In this document: piece by piece, positions 27,553 through 36,752 of the stretch
How the letters are laid out: each line of letters starts with the position of its first letter
How positions within the stretch are numbered: the stretch's first letter is position 1
From: Clostridium pasteurianum BC1
GTDB taxonomy: Bacteria; Bacillota; Clostridia; Clostridiales; Clostridiaceae
Length of the DNA: 64,000 nucleotides
Assembly: GCF_000389635.1 (NCBI RefSeq)
Contig: NC_021182.1
Span: 4,071,925-4,135,924, forward strand
Direction of reading: 5' to 3'
Notes under the pieces: model-generated
Seen by the model: only the letters and a program-made list of their open reading frames with translations
Database searches by the model: none
Told to the model about the DNA's origin: nothing
Made by a program: the position numbers and the translations under genes

Positions 27553-28866
27553 TTATTTCTGTGAAACATCCTCATATCTTACTTTAATTGAATTTGCATG
27601 TGCTGTTAATCCCTCTGTATCAGCAATCTTTACTATTTTATCCTTAACTCCATATAGAGCCTCTTCGCTATAATATATATAGCTTGATTTCTTAATAAAG
27701 TCATCTACAGAAAGCGGAGAAAAGAATCTAGCACTGCCACTAGTTGGAAGTACATGGTTTGGTCCTGCCATGTAGTCTCCTAAAGGCTCTGGTGAATAGG
27801 AGCCAAGAAAAATTGATCCTGCATTTTTTATTCTTCCAAGGTATAAGAATGGATCCTTTGCTACAAGCTCAAAGTGCTCAGGCGCTATCTTATTACCTAG
27901 ATCAATTGCTTCATCCATATTATCTACCACAAGTATTACCCCAAAATCCCTCAAGGAAGTTTCAATTATTTCTTTTCTACTCAAGTTTTCAACCTGTCTT
28001 TTTATCTCCTTTTGAACCTTTAAAGCTAATTCCTTTGAAGTAGTTACTAAAATTGCAGAAGCAAGTTTGTCATGTTCAGCCTGAGACATTAAATCAGCTG
28101 CAATAAATTTTTCATTTCCATTTTCATCGGAGACTACAAGTATCTCGCTAGGACCTGCAATCATATCTATATCTACCAATCCAAAGACGCTTCTCTTTGC
28201 TAAAGCTACAAAAATATTTCCTGGTCCCACTATCTTATCGACCTTTTCTATAGTTTCTGTACCATAGGCAAGTGCTCCAATTGCCTGTGCTCCACCTACT
28301 TTATAAATTTCATCAACTCCAGCAATATCTGCAGCTACAAGTATACTTTCACTTATAGTACCATCTTTTCTAGGCGGGGTAACCATAACAATTTTTTCTA
28401 CTCCAGCTACCTTTGCAGGAAGTGCATTCATAAGTACAGAAGAAGGATAGGCTGCTGTACCACCTGGTACATATATTCCAACTCTTGAAAGTCCTCTAAC
28501 AGTTTGTCCCATAACCACTCCATTTTCTTTTGTCATGATCCAGGACTTATCCTTTTGCTTTTCATGGAACTCTGTTATATTTTTCTTTGCTGTTTTTAGA
28601 GCGTCTACAAATTCATCATCTACTACCTCATAGGCTTTTTTTATTTCTTCACTTGCTACTGTTAAACTTTCTATGTTCTCACAATCAAACTTTCTTGTAA
28701 AACTTATTACTGCATTGTCTCCATTTTTCTTTATTTCAGAAAGTATTTCTAATACTTTTACATTAACATCATCTTCAATTCCTTCAGCTCTCTTTTTTAA
28801 GCCTTCTAAATATTCTTTTCCCTCTTTACTATTAGCTTGTAATATATTTATTAGTTCACTCACCAA
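27553..28866 (-). CDS. hisD: Histidinol dehydrogenase HisD
   Basis: 437 residues, full length. Zinc and catalytic motifs: [59 protein letters not shown] and [14 protein letters not shown]. It oxidises L-histidinol to histidine in two NAD steps. Translation starts at TTG 28866 or GTG 28863; GGAGG suits either. Confidence 0.95.
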   Translation of the reverse strand: MVSELINILQANSKEGKEYLEGLKKRAEGIEDDVNVKVLEILSEIKKNGDNAVISFTRKFDCENIESLTVASEEIKKAYEVVDDEFVDALKTAKKNITEFHEKQKDKSWIMTKENGVVMGQTVRGLSRVGIYVPGGTAAYPSSVLMNALPAKVAGVEKIVMVTPPRKDGTISESILVAADIAGVDEIYKVGGAQAIGALAYGTETIEKVDKIVGPGNIFVALAKRSVFGLVDIDMIAGPSEILVVSDENGNEKFIAADLMSQAEHDKLASAILVTTSKELALKVQKEIKRQVENLSRKEIIETSLRDFGVILVVDNMDEAIDLGNKIAPEHFELVAKDPFLYLGRIKNAGSIFLGSYSPEPLGDYMAGPNHVLPTSGSARFFSPLSVDDFIKKSSYIYYSEEALYGVKDKIVKIADTEGLTAHANSIKVRYEDVSQK

Positions 28867-28928
28867 AATTACCTCCTATTTAGGTATATCTAAATAAATA
28901 ACCTATTATGCTGATACATTTTAATTTA

Positions 28929-29594
28929 CTACTCTTTTTTAGCTGCTTTATCAGAATCATTTACTACACGTTGTACATTATCAATCAAGGTCTTAATTTC
29001 ATCTTTTCTCATCTTCATACTAGCTCTGTTTACAATCATTCTAGCGCTTATGTCACATATTTCGTTGAATACAATGAGACCATTTTCTTTCAATGTAGTT
29101 CCTGTTTCAACAATATCTACAATGGCATCTGAAAGTCCTAAAATAGGTGCAAGTTCTACGGAACCTTCTATTTTAATGATTTCCACATCCATGCCTAGTT
29201 TTCTAAAATAGTCTCTTGTAACTCTTGGATATTTAGTGGCAATTTTTTTTCTATTATAGCCTTCATTCACATTAAAACTTGGTATGGAAGCCAATGCAAA
29301 TTTGCATTTACCCACTTTTAAATCCATAACCTCATAGAAGTCTCTTCCCTCTTCCAGTAAGGTATCTTTACCGACTATTCCTATATCCGCCGCGCCATGC
29401 TCTACATAGGTTAATACATCAACGGCCTTTACAAGTACAAATTGAATGTTATTTTTCTTATCACAAAGTACAAGTCTTCTGCCTTTATTTCTTAATTCTT
29501 CAGTATCAATACCAACTTTTTCAAATATATCTATTGAAAATTCTTCAAGTCTTCCTTTAGTAAGTGCTATTCTTAAAGGTTTTATACATTCCAT
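28929..29594 (-). CDS. hisG: ATP phosphoribosyltransferase HisG, short form
   Basis: 221 residues. Motifs RIALTKGRLEE, DIGIVGKDTLLE and the PRPP region DAIVDIVETGTTLKENGL are intact. It lacks the C-terminal regulatory domain of the long form, so it should need HisZ, encoded just upstream. It catalyses the committed first step from ATP and PRPP. Confidence 0.94.
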   Translation of the reverse strand: MECIKPLRIALTKGRLEEFSIDIFEKVGIDTEELRNKGRRLVLCDKKNNIQFVLVKAVDVLTYVEHGAADIGIVGKDTLLEEGRDFYEVMDLKVGKCKFALASIPSFNVNEGYNRKKIATKYPRVTRDYFRKLGMDVEIIKIEGSVELAPILGLSDAIVDIVETGTTLKENGLIVFNEICDISARMIVNRASMKMRKDEIKTLIDNVQRVVNDSDKAAKKE

Positions 29595-29688
29595 ATTGAT
29601 TAGCTCTCCATTTCTAAAATTTATATTTTCTCTGATTCATCTATACCTAAACAATAATTTAAGAATTCAAAATATGCTAATATATAAA

Positions 29689-30930
29689 CTAGCTATTTTT
29701 TTCATGATACTTTATCCATTTATTGTCTTCAAATTTAATTTCAGTTTGCTCTGATACATTTATTACAAATTTTGAATTTATCTTTTCTGCATATTTAATG
29801 GTTTCTTCTTCCTTTTTCATTAAGCTTACTTCTGCCTTAATACCCTTTTCATTTAAATTCTTCAGTAAACTATATGCTTTATGTAAATCATCAAAATTAC
29901 AATGTATAATTTTTTCAATCTTTTTATCTTCGAATACTGTCTCTTGAATTTTTAAGGCTTCAAGTACTGTATCAACATTTATTGCAAGACCTGTAGCTGG
30001 CAATTTCTCTCCAAAATTCTCTATGAGTTTATCATATCTTCCGCCACTTAGTATACTATCTCCTGCATCCATACAATATCCTCTGAAAATAAGCCCTGAG
30101 TAATAATTCAAATTCTGTACCATACCCAAATCAATTGATATATATTTGCTAAAGCCTAATTTTTCCATTATTTCATAAACTCTTTCTATATTTTCAAGAG
30201 CCTTTACCCCGTAAGATTTACCTAGAAGTTCTCTAGTTTCCGTAATAACTTCTTTCCCACCAAACAGTTCTGGAATCCTTTGTAATATTTCCAAAGTATT
30301 TTTATCTATGACCTTACCATTATTGTTTAAAAATTCTCTAAGACCGGAGATATTCTTATTTTGAATAAGTATTCTAATATTTTCTTTTTCTTCAATATTT
30401 AAAGGCAAATCTTCTGTTAGCTGCCTGAAAAATTGTGAATCTCCTATTTCTATTTTAAAATTCTTAAGTCCTATTTTATTTAAAGCTTCTATTCCCGTAA
30501 TAATAGCTTCTATATCTCCCCTTATACTGTCCACTCCTATTATTTCAATACCTGATTGAGTAAACTCACTTAGCTTGCCATTTAAAACCTCATTTATTCT
30601 AAATATATTCTGGCTATAACAAAGTTTTAATGGATACATTTCAGGTTTTATTTTTGTAGCTGCTATTCTTGCTATAGGAGTTGTCATATCAGATCTTAAA
30701 ACTAGAATTCTTCCTCTATTATCAAATAATTTATACATTTGTTCCTGAGGAATTGGTTGATTATGCATATTAAATACATCGTAGAACTCCAGGGTAGGAG
30801 AAATGATTTCATGGTATCCATAATTTATATAAACATTTCTTATTAAATTTTCTATTTTAACCTTTGATGTACATTCTTGAAAAAGTATATCTTTTGTTCC
30901 TTCTGGTATATATTTTTTTAAATTCGCCAC
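29689..30930 (-). CDS. hisZ: ATP phosphoribosyltransferase regulatory subunit HisZ
   Basis: 413 residues, related to histidyl-tRNA synthetase: YIPEGTKDILF, ISPTLEFYDVF, RSDMTTPIARIAATK and SGGRYDKLIENFG. It lacks a tRNA-binding C-terminus. HisZ allosterically controls short HisG and carries histidine feedback inhibition. The start is GTG at 30930 after GGAGGAG. It is the first gene of the his operon. Confidence 0.92.
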   Translation of the reverse strand: MANLKKYIPEGTKDILFQECTSKVKIENLIRNVYINYGYHEIISPTLEFYDVFNMHNQPIPQEQMYKLFDNRGRILVLRSDMTTPIARIAATKIKPEMYPLKLCYSQNIFRINEVLNGKLSEFTQSGIEIIGVDSIRGDIEAIITGIEALNKIGLKNFKIEIGDSQFFRQLTEDLPLNIEEKENIRILIQNKNISGLREFLNNNGKVIDKNTLEILQRIPELFGGKEVITETRELLGKSYGVKALENIERVYEIMEKLGFSKYISIDLGMVQNLNYYSGLIFRGYCMDAGDSILSGGRYDKLIENFGEKLPATGLAINVDTVLEALKIQETVFEDKKIEKIIHCNFDDLHKAYSLLKNLNEKGIKAEVSLMKKEEETIKYAEKINSKFVINVSEQTEIKFEDNKWIKYHEKNS

Positions 30931-30983
30931 TATAACTCCTCCATAAATTCAGCTTTATTAATTTATCACTTTATTACTTTACT

Positions 30984-30998
30984 ATACTAAAATAGTAT
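30984..30998. promoter_or_regulatory. Palindrome overlapping the his promoter -10 box
   Basis: ATACTA-AAA-TAGTAT is a perfect inverted repeat covering the -10 box of the his operon promoter. It is placed where a repressor would block RNA polymerase. No T-box was found upstream of hisZ, so a DNA-binding histidine repressor is a reasonable inference. Confidence 0.45.
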
Positions 30999-31020
30999 CA
31001 ATTAAAATTGAAAATGTCAA
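30992..31020 (-). promoter_or_regulatory. Sigma-A promoter of the his operon
   Basis: TTGACA (31020-31015) and TACTAT (30997-30992) are separated by 17 bases, about 60 bases upstream of the hisZ start codon. Confidence 0.75.
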
Positions 31021-31101
31021 CAAAAAATCAAAAACATTTCCAACATAAATAAAATAATATATGTTATTAATGTTTTTACTTTATATTTAACAATAAATAT
31101 T

Positions 31102-31866
31102 TTAAATATATTCTATCTTTCTATCTTTAAAATATACTGGTTTTAATCCACATAGCTCAGCAATTTCTAATGCATCTTTATAATTATTACCTATACTTTT
31201 TTCGCTGTGAGAATCAGAGCCTATGGTTACATATTTACCCTTAAGGTCTGCAAATCTTTTATATATTTCTATAAGGCTTCTAGCAGTATATTTATTTGAA
31301 AGTCTCCTTGTATTTATTTCTATAGCTATATTTCTATCAATGAGAGTGTTAAATATTTCATCAATTATACTACTATATTCTCTATAATATATTTCTTTGT
31401 CTTCGTATTGAGCATATCTGCATATGTAATCAATATGTCCGAGGCTATCAATATAATTATGAGTTTTAATATTATTTAGCATATTTTCAAAGTATTCATC
31501 ATAAGTATCTTTCTTAGTTTTTCCTTCATAAAAACTTTTTTCATATATATCTATACGGTTCACAAAATGTATAGATCCTAACACATAATCAAAAGGATAA
31601 GATTTTTCTATTTTAGAATTTTCATCTATACAGTCATCTCTCATCCCCAGTTCTACTCCAAGAAGAAGTCTATCATTTCTGTATTTACTATATTGTTCAA
31701 AATATTTATCTATATCAAATACAAATTCACCAGCTACTGGAAAATTCAAATCCATATGTTCTGTTATAATAATTCCTAAATTTTCATCCTGTGACTTTTT
31801 AATAACCTCATCTATAGTAAGCTTAGAATCAGTAGAAAAGGTAGTATGGACATGAGTATCAAACAT
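31102..31866 (-). CDS. hisK: PHP-family histidinol-phosphate phosphatase
   Basis: About 254 residues. The PHP metal motifs are FDTHVHTTFSTDS, TEHMDLN, GVELGM, SLGHIDYICR and TIGSDSHS. It removes phosphate from L-histidinol phosphate, the step not covered by the monofunctional HisB. ATG 31866 is 8 bases from AGGAGG. It lies directly upstream of the his operon on the same strand but that operon has its own promoter, so expression may be partly separate. Confidence 0.88.
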   Translation of the reverse strand: MFDTHVHTTFSTDSKLTIDEVIKKSQDENLGIIITEHMDLNFPVAGEFVFDIDKYFEQYSKYRNDRLLLGVELGMRDDCIDENSKIEKSYPFDYVLGSIHFVNRIDIYEKSFYEGKTKKDTYDEYFENMLNNIKTHNYIDSLGHIDYICRYAQYEDKEIYYREYSSIIDEIFNTLIDRNIAIEINTRRLSNKYTARSLIEIYKRFADLKGKYVTIGSDSHSEKSIGNNYKDALEIAELCGLKPVYFKDRKIEYI

Positions 31867-31910
31867 ATACAAAGCCTCCTATTTATTTTTATTTGTTAAC
31901 TTTCCCTGTA

Positions 31911-31949
31911 GGGTCGCTGAAGTGTTACATAAGCTAGCTATGAAATAAA
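31911..31949 (+). repeat. Degenerate family A 3' fragment (A5)
   Basis: GTCGCTGAAGTGTTACATA and AGCTAGCTATGAAATAAA align with the 3' arm of the family (GTGTTACAGCGACTAGTCATCGGATAAA), with several changes. It lies upstream of hisK, opposite to its direction. Confidence 0.4.
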
Positions 31950-32032
31950 CTGCAAGAATTAAATTTATAATTTATTTTATCATATATAAGTTGTAATTAA
32001 AATTGTTCATTTAATAAATAATATTTAGATGA

Positions 32033-32260
32033 ATTATCCAGAGACGTGTCGCTGTTATCTTTACATTTAGAAAAGCAGAGAACCAAAATCTTGGATTTTG
32101 TGTGAATCGCTTTCGCTGTGTGCAAGTAGAGAGCCAAAATTTTTAATTTTGTGCGAATCACTTTCACAGAGCGCAAGCAGAGACCCAAAATCTTCGATTT
32201 TATGTGAATCGCTTTCGCTGTGTGCGGTGAAGTATTACAGTGACTAGTCATGGGATAAAT
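32033..32260 (+). repeat. Family A structured repeat with three tandem 51-bp modules (A6)
   Basis: The outer frame (TTTAGATGAATTATCC, GAGACGTGTCGCTGTTATC, ACAGTGACTAGTCAT, GGATAAAT) encloses three tandem modules at 32075-32123, 32126-32174 and 32177-32225. Their period is exactly 51 bases. Each module has a small hairpin (AAAATC/GATTTT type) and a conserved GTGTGAATCGCTTTCGCTGTGTGC-like segment shown here only by its ends. The 5' hairpin is missing. A chance 84-codon minus-strand frame through the modules is not a gene. Confidence 0.75.
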
Positions 32261-32290
32261 TTTTATATAAATTGAAACTAAAAACTAACG

Positions 32291-32326
32291 GGCATATTCT
32301 AAAACCCTATAAGTTTAAAATATGCC
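32291..32326. other. Isolated hairpin in a gene-free stretch
   Basis: GGCATATT-TAAA is paired with TTTA-AATATGCC. The GGCAT/ATGCC ends resemble family B. It may be a terminator for the minus-strand kinase gene or a minimal family B copy. The rest of 32261-32476 is AT-rich with nothing else recognised. Confidence 0.4.
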
Positions 32327-32476
32327 TGCCAATAGATTATACATATTGTAATAAAACGTTTACCATTGTAATGTATTAATGAATATAAGTATTAGCTAGT
32401 AAAGATTATTGTTATATATTGTAATTAAAATATTAAAATCACCATAAGAGCCTCTCAAAAAACTCTTGTAGGCTAA

Positions 32477-34375
32477 TTAATTCATTATATCTGAAAATTC
32501 TATATTTACAATATTTTTCTTATCATTCACTAAATCATGATTTTTTGAAATCTGTTTTTTATCTAATAATATAACTGGGATTTCAATAAAAAACTCACTT
32601 CCCTTCCCCTCTTCACTTTCAACCCAAACATCACCCTTATGCATTTCTACTAATGCTTTTACTATGGAAAGTCCTATACCACTACCACCACATTCTTTAG
32701 CTAAAGATTCCTTTGCCTGTATAAACCTCTCAAATATACTATCTTTCATTTCTGTAGGAATACCTATGCCAGTATCTTTAACAGATATCAGTATTTTATT
32801 TCCTTTATCATAAACATTTACTGTTATCCTCCCACCTGGCTTTGTAAATTTAACTGCATTTGAAAGGAGATTTATGATTACTCTGCTTATTTTTTCTTCA
32901 TCACAAGCAAGATATTTCTCTTCTATTTCAGTATCAAATATAATTTCGATATCTTTACTCTTAATATATTCAGCTATAGACATTACAGTATCTTCAATTA
33001 TTTCTACGATATCGCAATTTTGTAGACTTATATTTAAGTATCCTGAATCAATTTTAGTTATGTCAATTAAATTATTTATAAGTTTTAAAAGTCTATAGCA
33101 ATTTTGTTTAGTCATATTTAAATATTTATTCAAATTTTTATCAGTAATATTAAGCTTTTTAAAATTCATATCCAATAATTGCACAGATGTAAATATAACA
33201 TTTAATGGTGTTCTAAGTTCATGAGATATATTAGCAAAAAAATCCTTTCTTATTCTATCGGATTGTAGCACCTTCTCCAAAAGCTTTTCATTTTCTTCTG
33301 CTCTTTTACTTTCAGTTATATCCCTTGCTATGGTTATTGCAAGTTCACTATCATAGGGAACAGAGGCAGCTGTTGCCTTTACAAAAAACATACTTCCATC
33401 TGCTGCTATATATTTCTCCTCTATAAAAGGACACTCTCCACCATTGACTTTTATAGTTTCCATTCTTTTTTTTACTATTTGCTGATAATCTTTATGCACA
33501 AAATTCAATATGTTCTTTCCCATGATTTCTTTCGTATTTTTTAATTTAAATAAACTTAATGCAGCTTTATTTGCAAAAATACATTTATTATTTTTAGTTA
33601 TTATGATTAAATTGGGTGTTAAACTTAAAACTGTTCTGTATCTTTGTATAGTTTCTTTAAGAATCAATGATGTAGCTTTCCTCTTAAAATTTTCTTTCTT
33701 TAACTTATCATTTATATTTTGCAATTCTACATTTTTTTTTTCTAACTCACTGTTTAAATTATTTAATTTAGAAAACAATTCATTGTAAGGTTTTCTTATT
33801 GAAAAATTTATAATAACTTTATAAATTAAATAAAACCCTATAATTTCAACAAACTTACTAATTATATATATACTTTCATAGGCATTTCCATAAAAATTAT
33901 ATATGAACTGAGAAATAACTATAAATATACTTGAAATAATCATCATGTTAAAAATATTTTTATTATAGTCTTTTCTATTCTTAATAGCTACAAAGATTAT
34001 TAATATAGCCGAAATAACTTGTACACATTCTCTTATAAACTCAAAATTTTTTAAAAGGCCTAGACTATCTAAACCTGGTGAGACTAATCCTCTATAGGTA
34101 ATAACATATAACAAATTAATAATCCCTATAAATCCATATGATATCCCAGCTAAAATTATTAAGTTATGTTTTAAATATTTACTAGTACTTACTGATGTAA
34201 TAAATATATTTAAAGCTACAACAGCAGATATAATATCTACAATAATATTAAATGATGAAATATCATTTTTACTTAATAATATTAATATAACAAAAAAAAC
34301 AAGTATAGCTATTATTTCTAATTTAATTTCTTTAACCATATTTGAATTAAATTTAATTTTATGAATTTTCTCCAT
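32477..34375 (-). CDS. Sensor histidine kinase with MASE3-like membrane domain and PAS domain
   Basis: 632 residues. About seven hydrophobic helices (1-205) resemble a MASE3 sensor. A short coiled coil follows, then a PAS domain (about 245-355; TVLSLTPNLIIITKNN, ITIARDITESKRAEE). The HisKA motif is FFANISHELRTPLNVIF, near residue 385, and the HATPase part has NLLSNAVKF, VKDTGIGIP and GGSGIGLSIVKALVEMH. No response regulator is adjacent, so it is an orphan kinase. Its C-terminus NIEFSDIMN matches that of the other kinase in the window. AAAGGAG precedes the ATG. Confidence 0.9.
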   Translation of the reverse strand: MEKIHKIKFNSNMVKEIKLEIIAILVFFVILILLSKNDISSFNIIVDIISAVVALNIFITSVSTSKYLKHNLIILAGISYGFIGIINLLYVITYRGLVSPGLDSLGLLKNFEFIRECVQVISAILIIFVAIKNRKDYNKNIFNMMIISSIFIVISQFIYNFYGNAYESIYIISKFVEIIGFYLIYKVIINFSIRKPYNELFSKLNNLNSELEKKNVELQNINDKLKKENFKRKATSLILKETIQRYRTVLSLTPNLIIITKNNKCIFANKAALSLFKLKNTKEIMGKNILNFVHKDYQQIVKKRMETIKVNGGECPFIEEKYIAADGSMFFVKATAASVPYDSELAITIARDITESKRAEENEKLLEKVLQSDRIRKDFFANISHELRTPLNVIFTSVQLLDMNFKKLNITDKNLNKYLNMTKQNCYRLLKLINNLIDITKIDSGYLNISLQNCDIVEIIEDTVMSIAEYIKSKDIEIIFDTEIEEKYLACDEEKISRVIINLLSNAVKFTKPGGRITVNVYDKGNKILISVKDTGIGIPTEMKDSIFERFIQAKESLAKECGGSGIGLSIVKALVEMHKGDVWVESEEGKGSEFFIEIPVILLDKKQISKNHDLVNDKKNIVNIEFSDIMN

Positions 34376-34537
34376 AATATACTCCTTTATAGACTTCTTA
34401 TTATAAGAATATTTTAATTACATTATTACTTATCCATCATTAAAACAGTAGCAATTAAATATACTGAATATTTAATTTGCCATTTGTTTTTAGACTATTT
34501 ATGTATTTTATTATATAATCATAGTTTTGAAAATTAA

Positions 34538-35221
34538 TTATCCACATAACATAATTAATTTTTCTTTTATCTTAGAAATATCAACTTTAAAAAGATTATT
34601 AATCTCAAAACTAAATATTGCAACGAGATTTCTATACTCTTTCATGTAAGGATAATTTTTTAAAGTAGTATACTGCATTCCTTCAAGATGTTCATTTATT
34701 CTTTCTTCATATTCCATTAACTTATTTATTCTAGAATAATAATTTATAAATTGTTGTATTTCTTCTCTGTTAAGTTCAGTAGATATGTATCCGAAGCCTT
34801 GAAGCCAATTCTTCACAATAGTTATATCTGTTATTTTTATTAATTCAAATCTCTTATTTCGAAATAACCTATAGCTTCTTTCAATATCAGCTTTAAAAAT
34901 TCTGGCATAATTTTTTGACGTTTCCCTATTTCTATCCTGTAAAATCCTTTTTCTATACCATACTTCCACAAACAAAGCTAATAAAAAACCTATTAAAATA
35001 CCTGTTATTATACTAACGATATATACTCTACTTACATTAAATGAACTCTTTAAGTTTACATTATTTGTTCCAGTATCATACATTAGTAAATTGAACACTA
35101 AGAATATGCACAATAAAATAATTACTAGGGAAAAAATATTTTTTTTAAAGCAGTTTAAAATCTTTCTAATACACAACTTTTGTTTTATATCATTTTTATG
35201 TATATTAATTTCAGTAAGCAT
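34538..35221 (-). CDS. Hypothetical two-helix membrane protein
   Basis: 227 residues. Two membrane helices are clear (about 28-50, FSLVIILLCIFLVFNLL; about 72-97, YIVSIITGILIGFLLALFVEVWY). A basic, helical cytoplasmic region follows (RKRILQDRNRETSKNYARIF and onward). No enzymatic motif is seen and the family is not recognised. AAGGGGGAAG lies upstream of the ATG. It stands alone between the kinase and the permease genes. Confidence 0.6.
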   Translation of the reverse strand: MLTEINIHKNDIKQKLCIRKILNCFKKNIFSLVIILLCIFLVFNLLMYDTGTNNVNLKSSFNVSRVYIVSIITGILIGFLLALFVEVWYRKRILQDRNRETSKNYARIFKADIERSYRLFRNKRFELIKITDITIVKNWLQGFGYISTELNREEIQQFINYYSRINKLMEYEERINEHLEGMQYTTLKNYPYMKEYRNLVAIFSFEINNLFKVDISKIKEKLIMLCG

Positions 35222-35375
35222 ATTGAAACTTCCCCCTTTTTCAGTATAACATATTATTATACTAATTTCCTCTTATGCATATTATAGTATATTTTCTATT
35301 TTTTTACAATCACACTTATGTAAAACAACATTTATTTTCATATGCCTAATATAAAAATATACTAATTTCATATAC

Positions 35376-36740
35376 CTATAATATAAATATTGCAGTGACT
35401 ATTACTGCTGTAATACCTAATAAAACAGGAATTATATTTTTTTTCACTATCTCAAAAGGTTCTACATTACAAATAGCAGCCACAGGTACAACACTCCATG
35501 GAATTATAGTGCCTCCACCTATCCATATAGTTATAATTTGCCCTAATGCCGCCAGTGAAGCCTCATCTATGTGTACATTTGAAGAAAAAACCTGAGCTAA
35601 AGTTCCTATTAAGGGTAAACCAGAAAATCCAGATCCTCCTATTCCAAGCATACCACTAATCCCAGAATGAATTAATATAACTGAAATCCTGCTCATTTTT
35701 ATATGTTGTGATATAAAAACACCTATATCTGTTAAAAATCCATTTGTATTTATGCCAAGTATTTCTTGAGCACTTTCTTTACTCCCTAAAAAAAAGAAAG
35801 CTCCTATTATAATTACAGGCGCAAAAACCTTCATACTAAACATAGCTCCATCTTTAATATACAAGGGTACTTTTCCCAATGCGTTTTTAAACTTATAGTT
35901 TACTATAGAAGCTAAACACATTATGATTATGGCCGTTCCTCCAATTAGAGCAGTTGCATCTCCACCTTTTAGTTTAAAGATGTACATTATTATAACATCT
36001 GCCATAAAAAAAAGTGGAGTACCTATGGCAACAATTTTACTACCTAGGCCTGAATTATTATCTATATTTTCAATTTCACTTTTTTCTATATTTTTAATTT
36101 TCTTTAAATCCCTCCCCATAATAATGGCAGAGGATATTACAGTTACAGAACTCATTACTATCCATAGAGGAAAGCTTGCCTTTACAATTCTAAGTGGATC
36201 TTGAATATGCGCTGTCTTTGCAGTTATAGATGGTGCTCCTTGAATAAAATAATCACTGGACAGTGCCATGCCATTTCCAAATAAGTCCAAAGCAACAGCT
36301 GCCCACACTTCTGGCAGACCACTTTTTATGGCAGCTGGAACCATAAGTGAACCTATGAAAGCTACTGCTGGTGAAGGCCAAATAAACCATGAGAATATAA
36401 GCATAGTAAAGCCTAATATAAAAAATGCTCTTTTGCCATTAAGCATAAGTTTTCTAATGGGATTTATCATTATTACATCTGCTCCCAAATCACTTAATGC
36501 TTTAGACATTGCATTAACTAGAGCTATAATTATTACTATTTCTAAAAATGCTTTACTAGAGGTAACTATTGCTCTATATAAAATCTGGATGGATGACATT
36601 ACGCTTCCACTATAAATGAAACCTATGATGAAAATACCAACTATGCAGGGAAGAACTACATCCTTTTTAAAGCACATTATGGTAATTATAGCAATTATCA
36701 CTGCCACATAGATGTAGTGTATTAATTCCAAATGTATCAT
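35376..36740 (-). CDS. Ion-transporter-superfamily permease (substrate unknown)
   Basis: 454 residues with eleven or twelve hydrophobic segments. Two similar halves each carry small-residue loops (IWPSPAVAFIGSLMVPA in the first; GMLGIGGSGFSGLPLIGTLA and IWIGGGTIIPW in the second), as in the IT superfamily of anion and TRAP-type permeases. The gene follows the activase gene by 12 bases, so transport of the substrate, or removal of the product, of the dehydratase-type system is a plausible role. The family assignment is moderate. Confidence 0.6.
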   Translation of the reverse strand: MIHLELIHYIYVAVIIAIITIMCFKKDVVLPCIVGIFIIGFIYSGSVMSSIQILYRAIVTSSKAFLEIVIIIALVNAMSKALSDLGADVIMINPIRKLMLNGKRAFFILGFTMLIFSWFIWPSPAVAFIGSLMVPAAIKSGLPEVWAAVALDLFGNGMALSSDYFIQGAPSITAKTAHIQDPLRIVKASFPLWIVMSSVTVISSAIIMGRDLKKIKNIEKSEIENIDNNSGLGSKIVAIGTPLFFMADVIIMYIFKLKGGDATALIGGTAIIIMCLASIVNYKFKNALGKVPLYIKDGAMFSMKVFAPVIIIGAFFFLGSKESAQEILGINTNGFLTDIGVFISQHIKMSRISVILIHSGISGMLGIGGSGFSGLPLIGTLAQVFSSNVHIDEASLAALGQIITIWIGGGTIIPWSVVPVAAICNVEPFEIVKKNIIPVLLGITAVIVTAIFIL

Positions 36741-36752
36741 AATTCACTCTCC

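Noticed and set aside
32075-32225. CRISPR array
   Set aside because: The three 51-base units are adjacent diverged modules with no unique spacers, and no cas genes are near.
31997-32251. 84-codon minus-strand reading frame
   Set aside because: It runs through the 51-base modules of repeat A6. The period is a multiple of three, which keeps the frame open and makes a repetitive peptide; no ribosome binding site or known domain is present.
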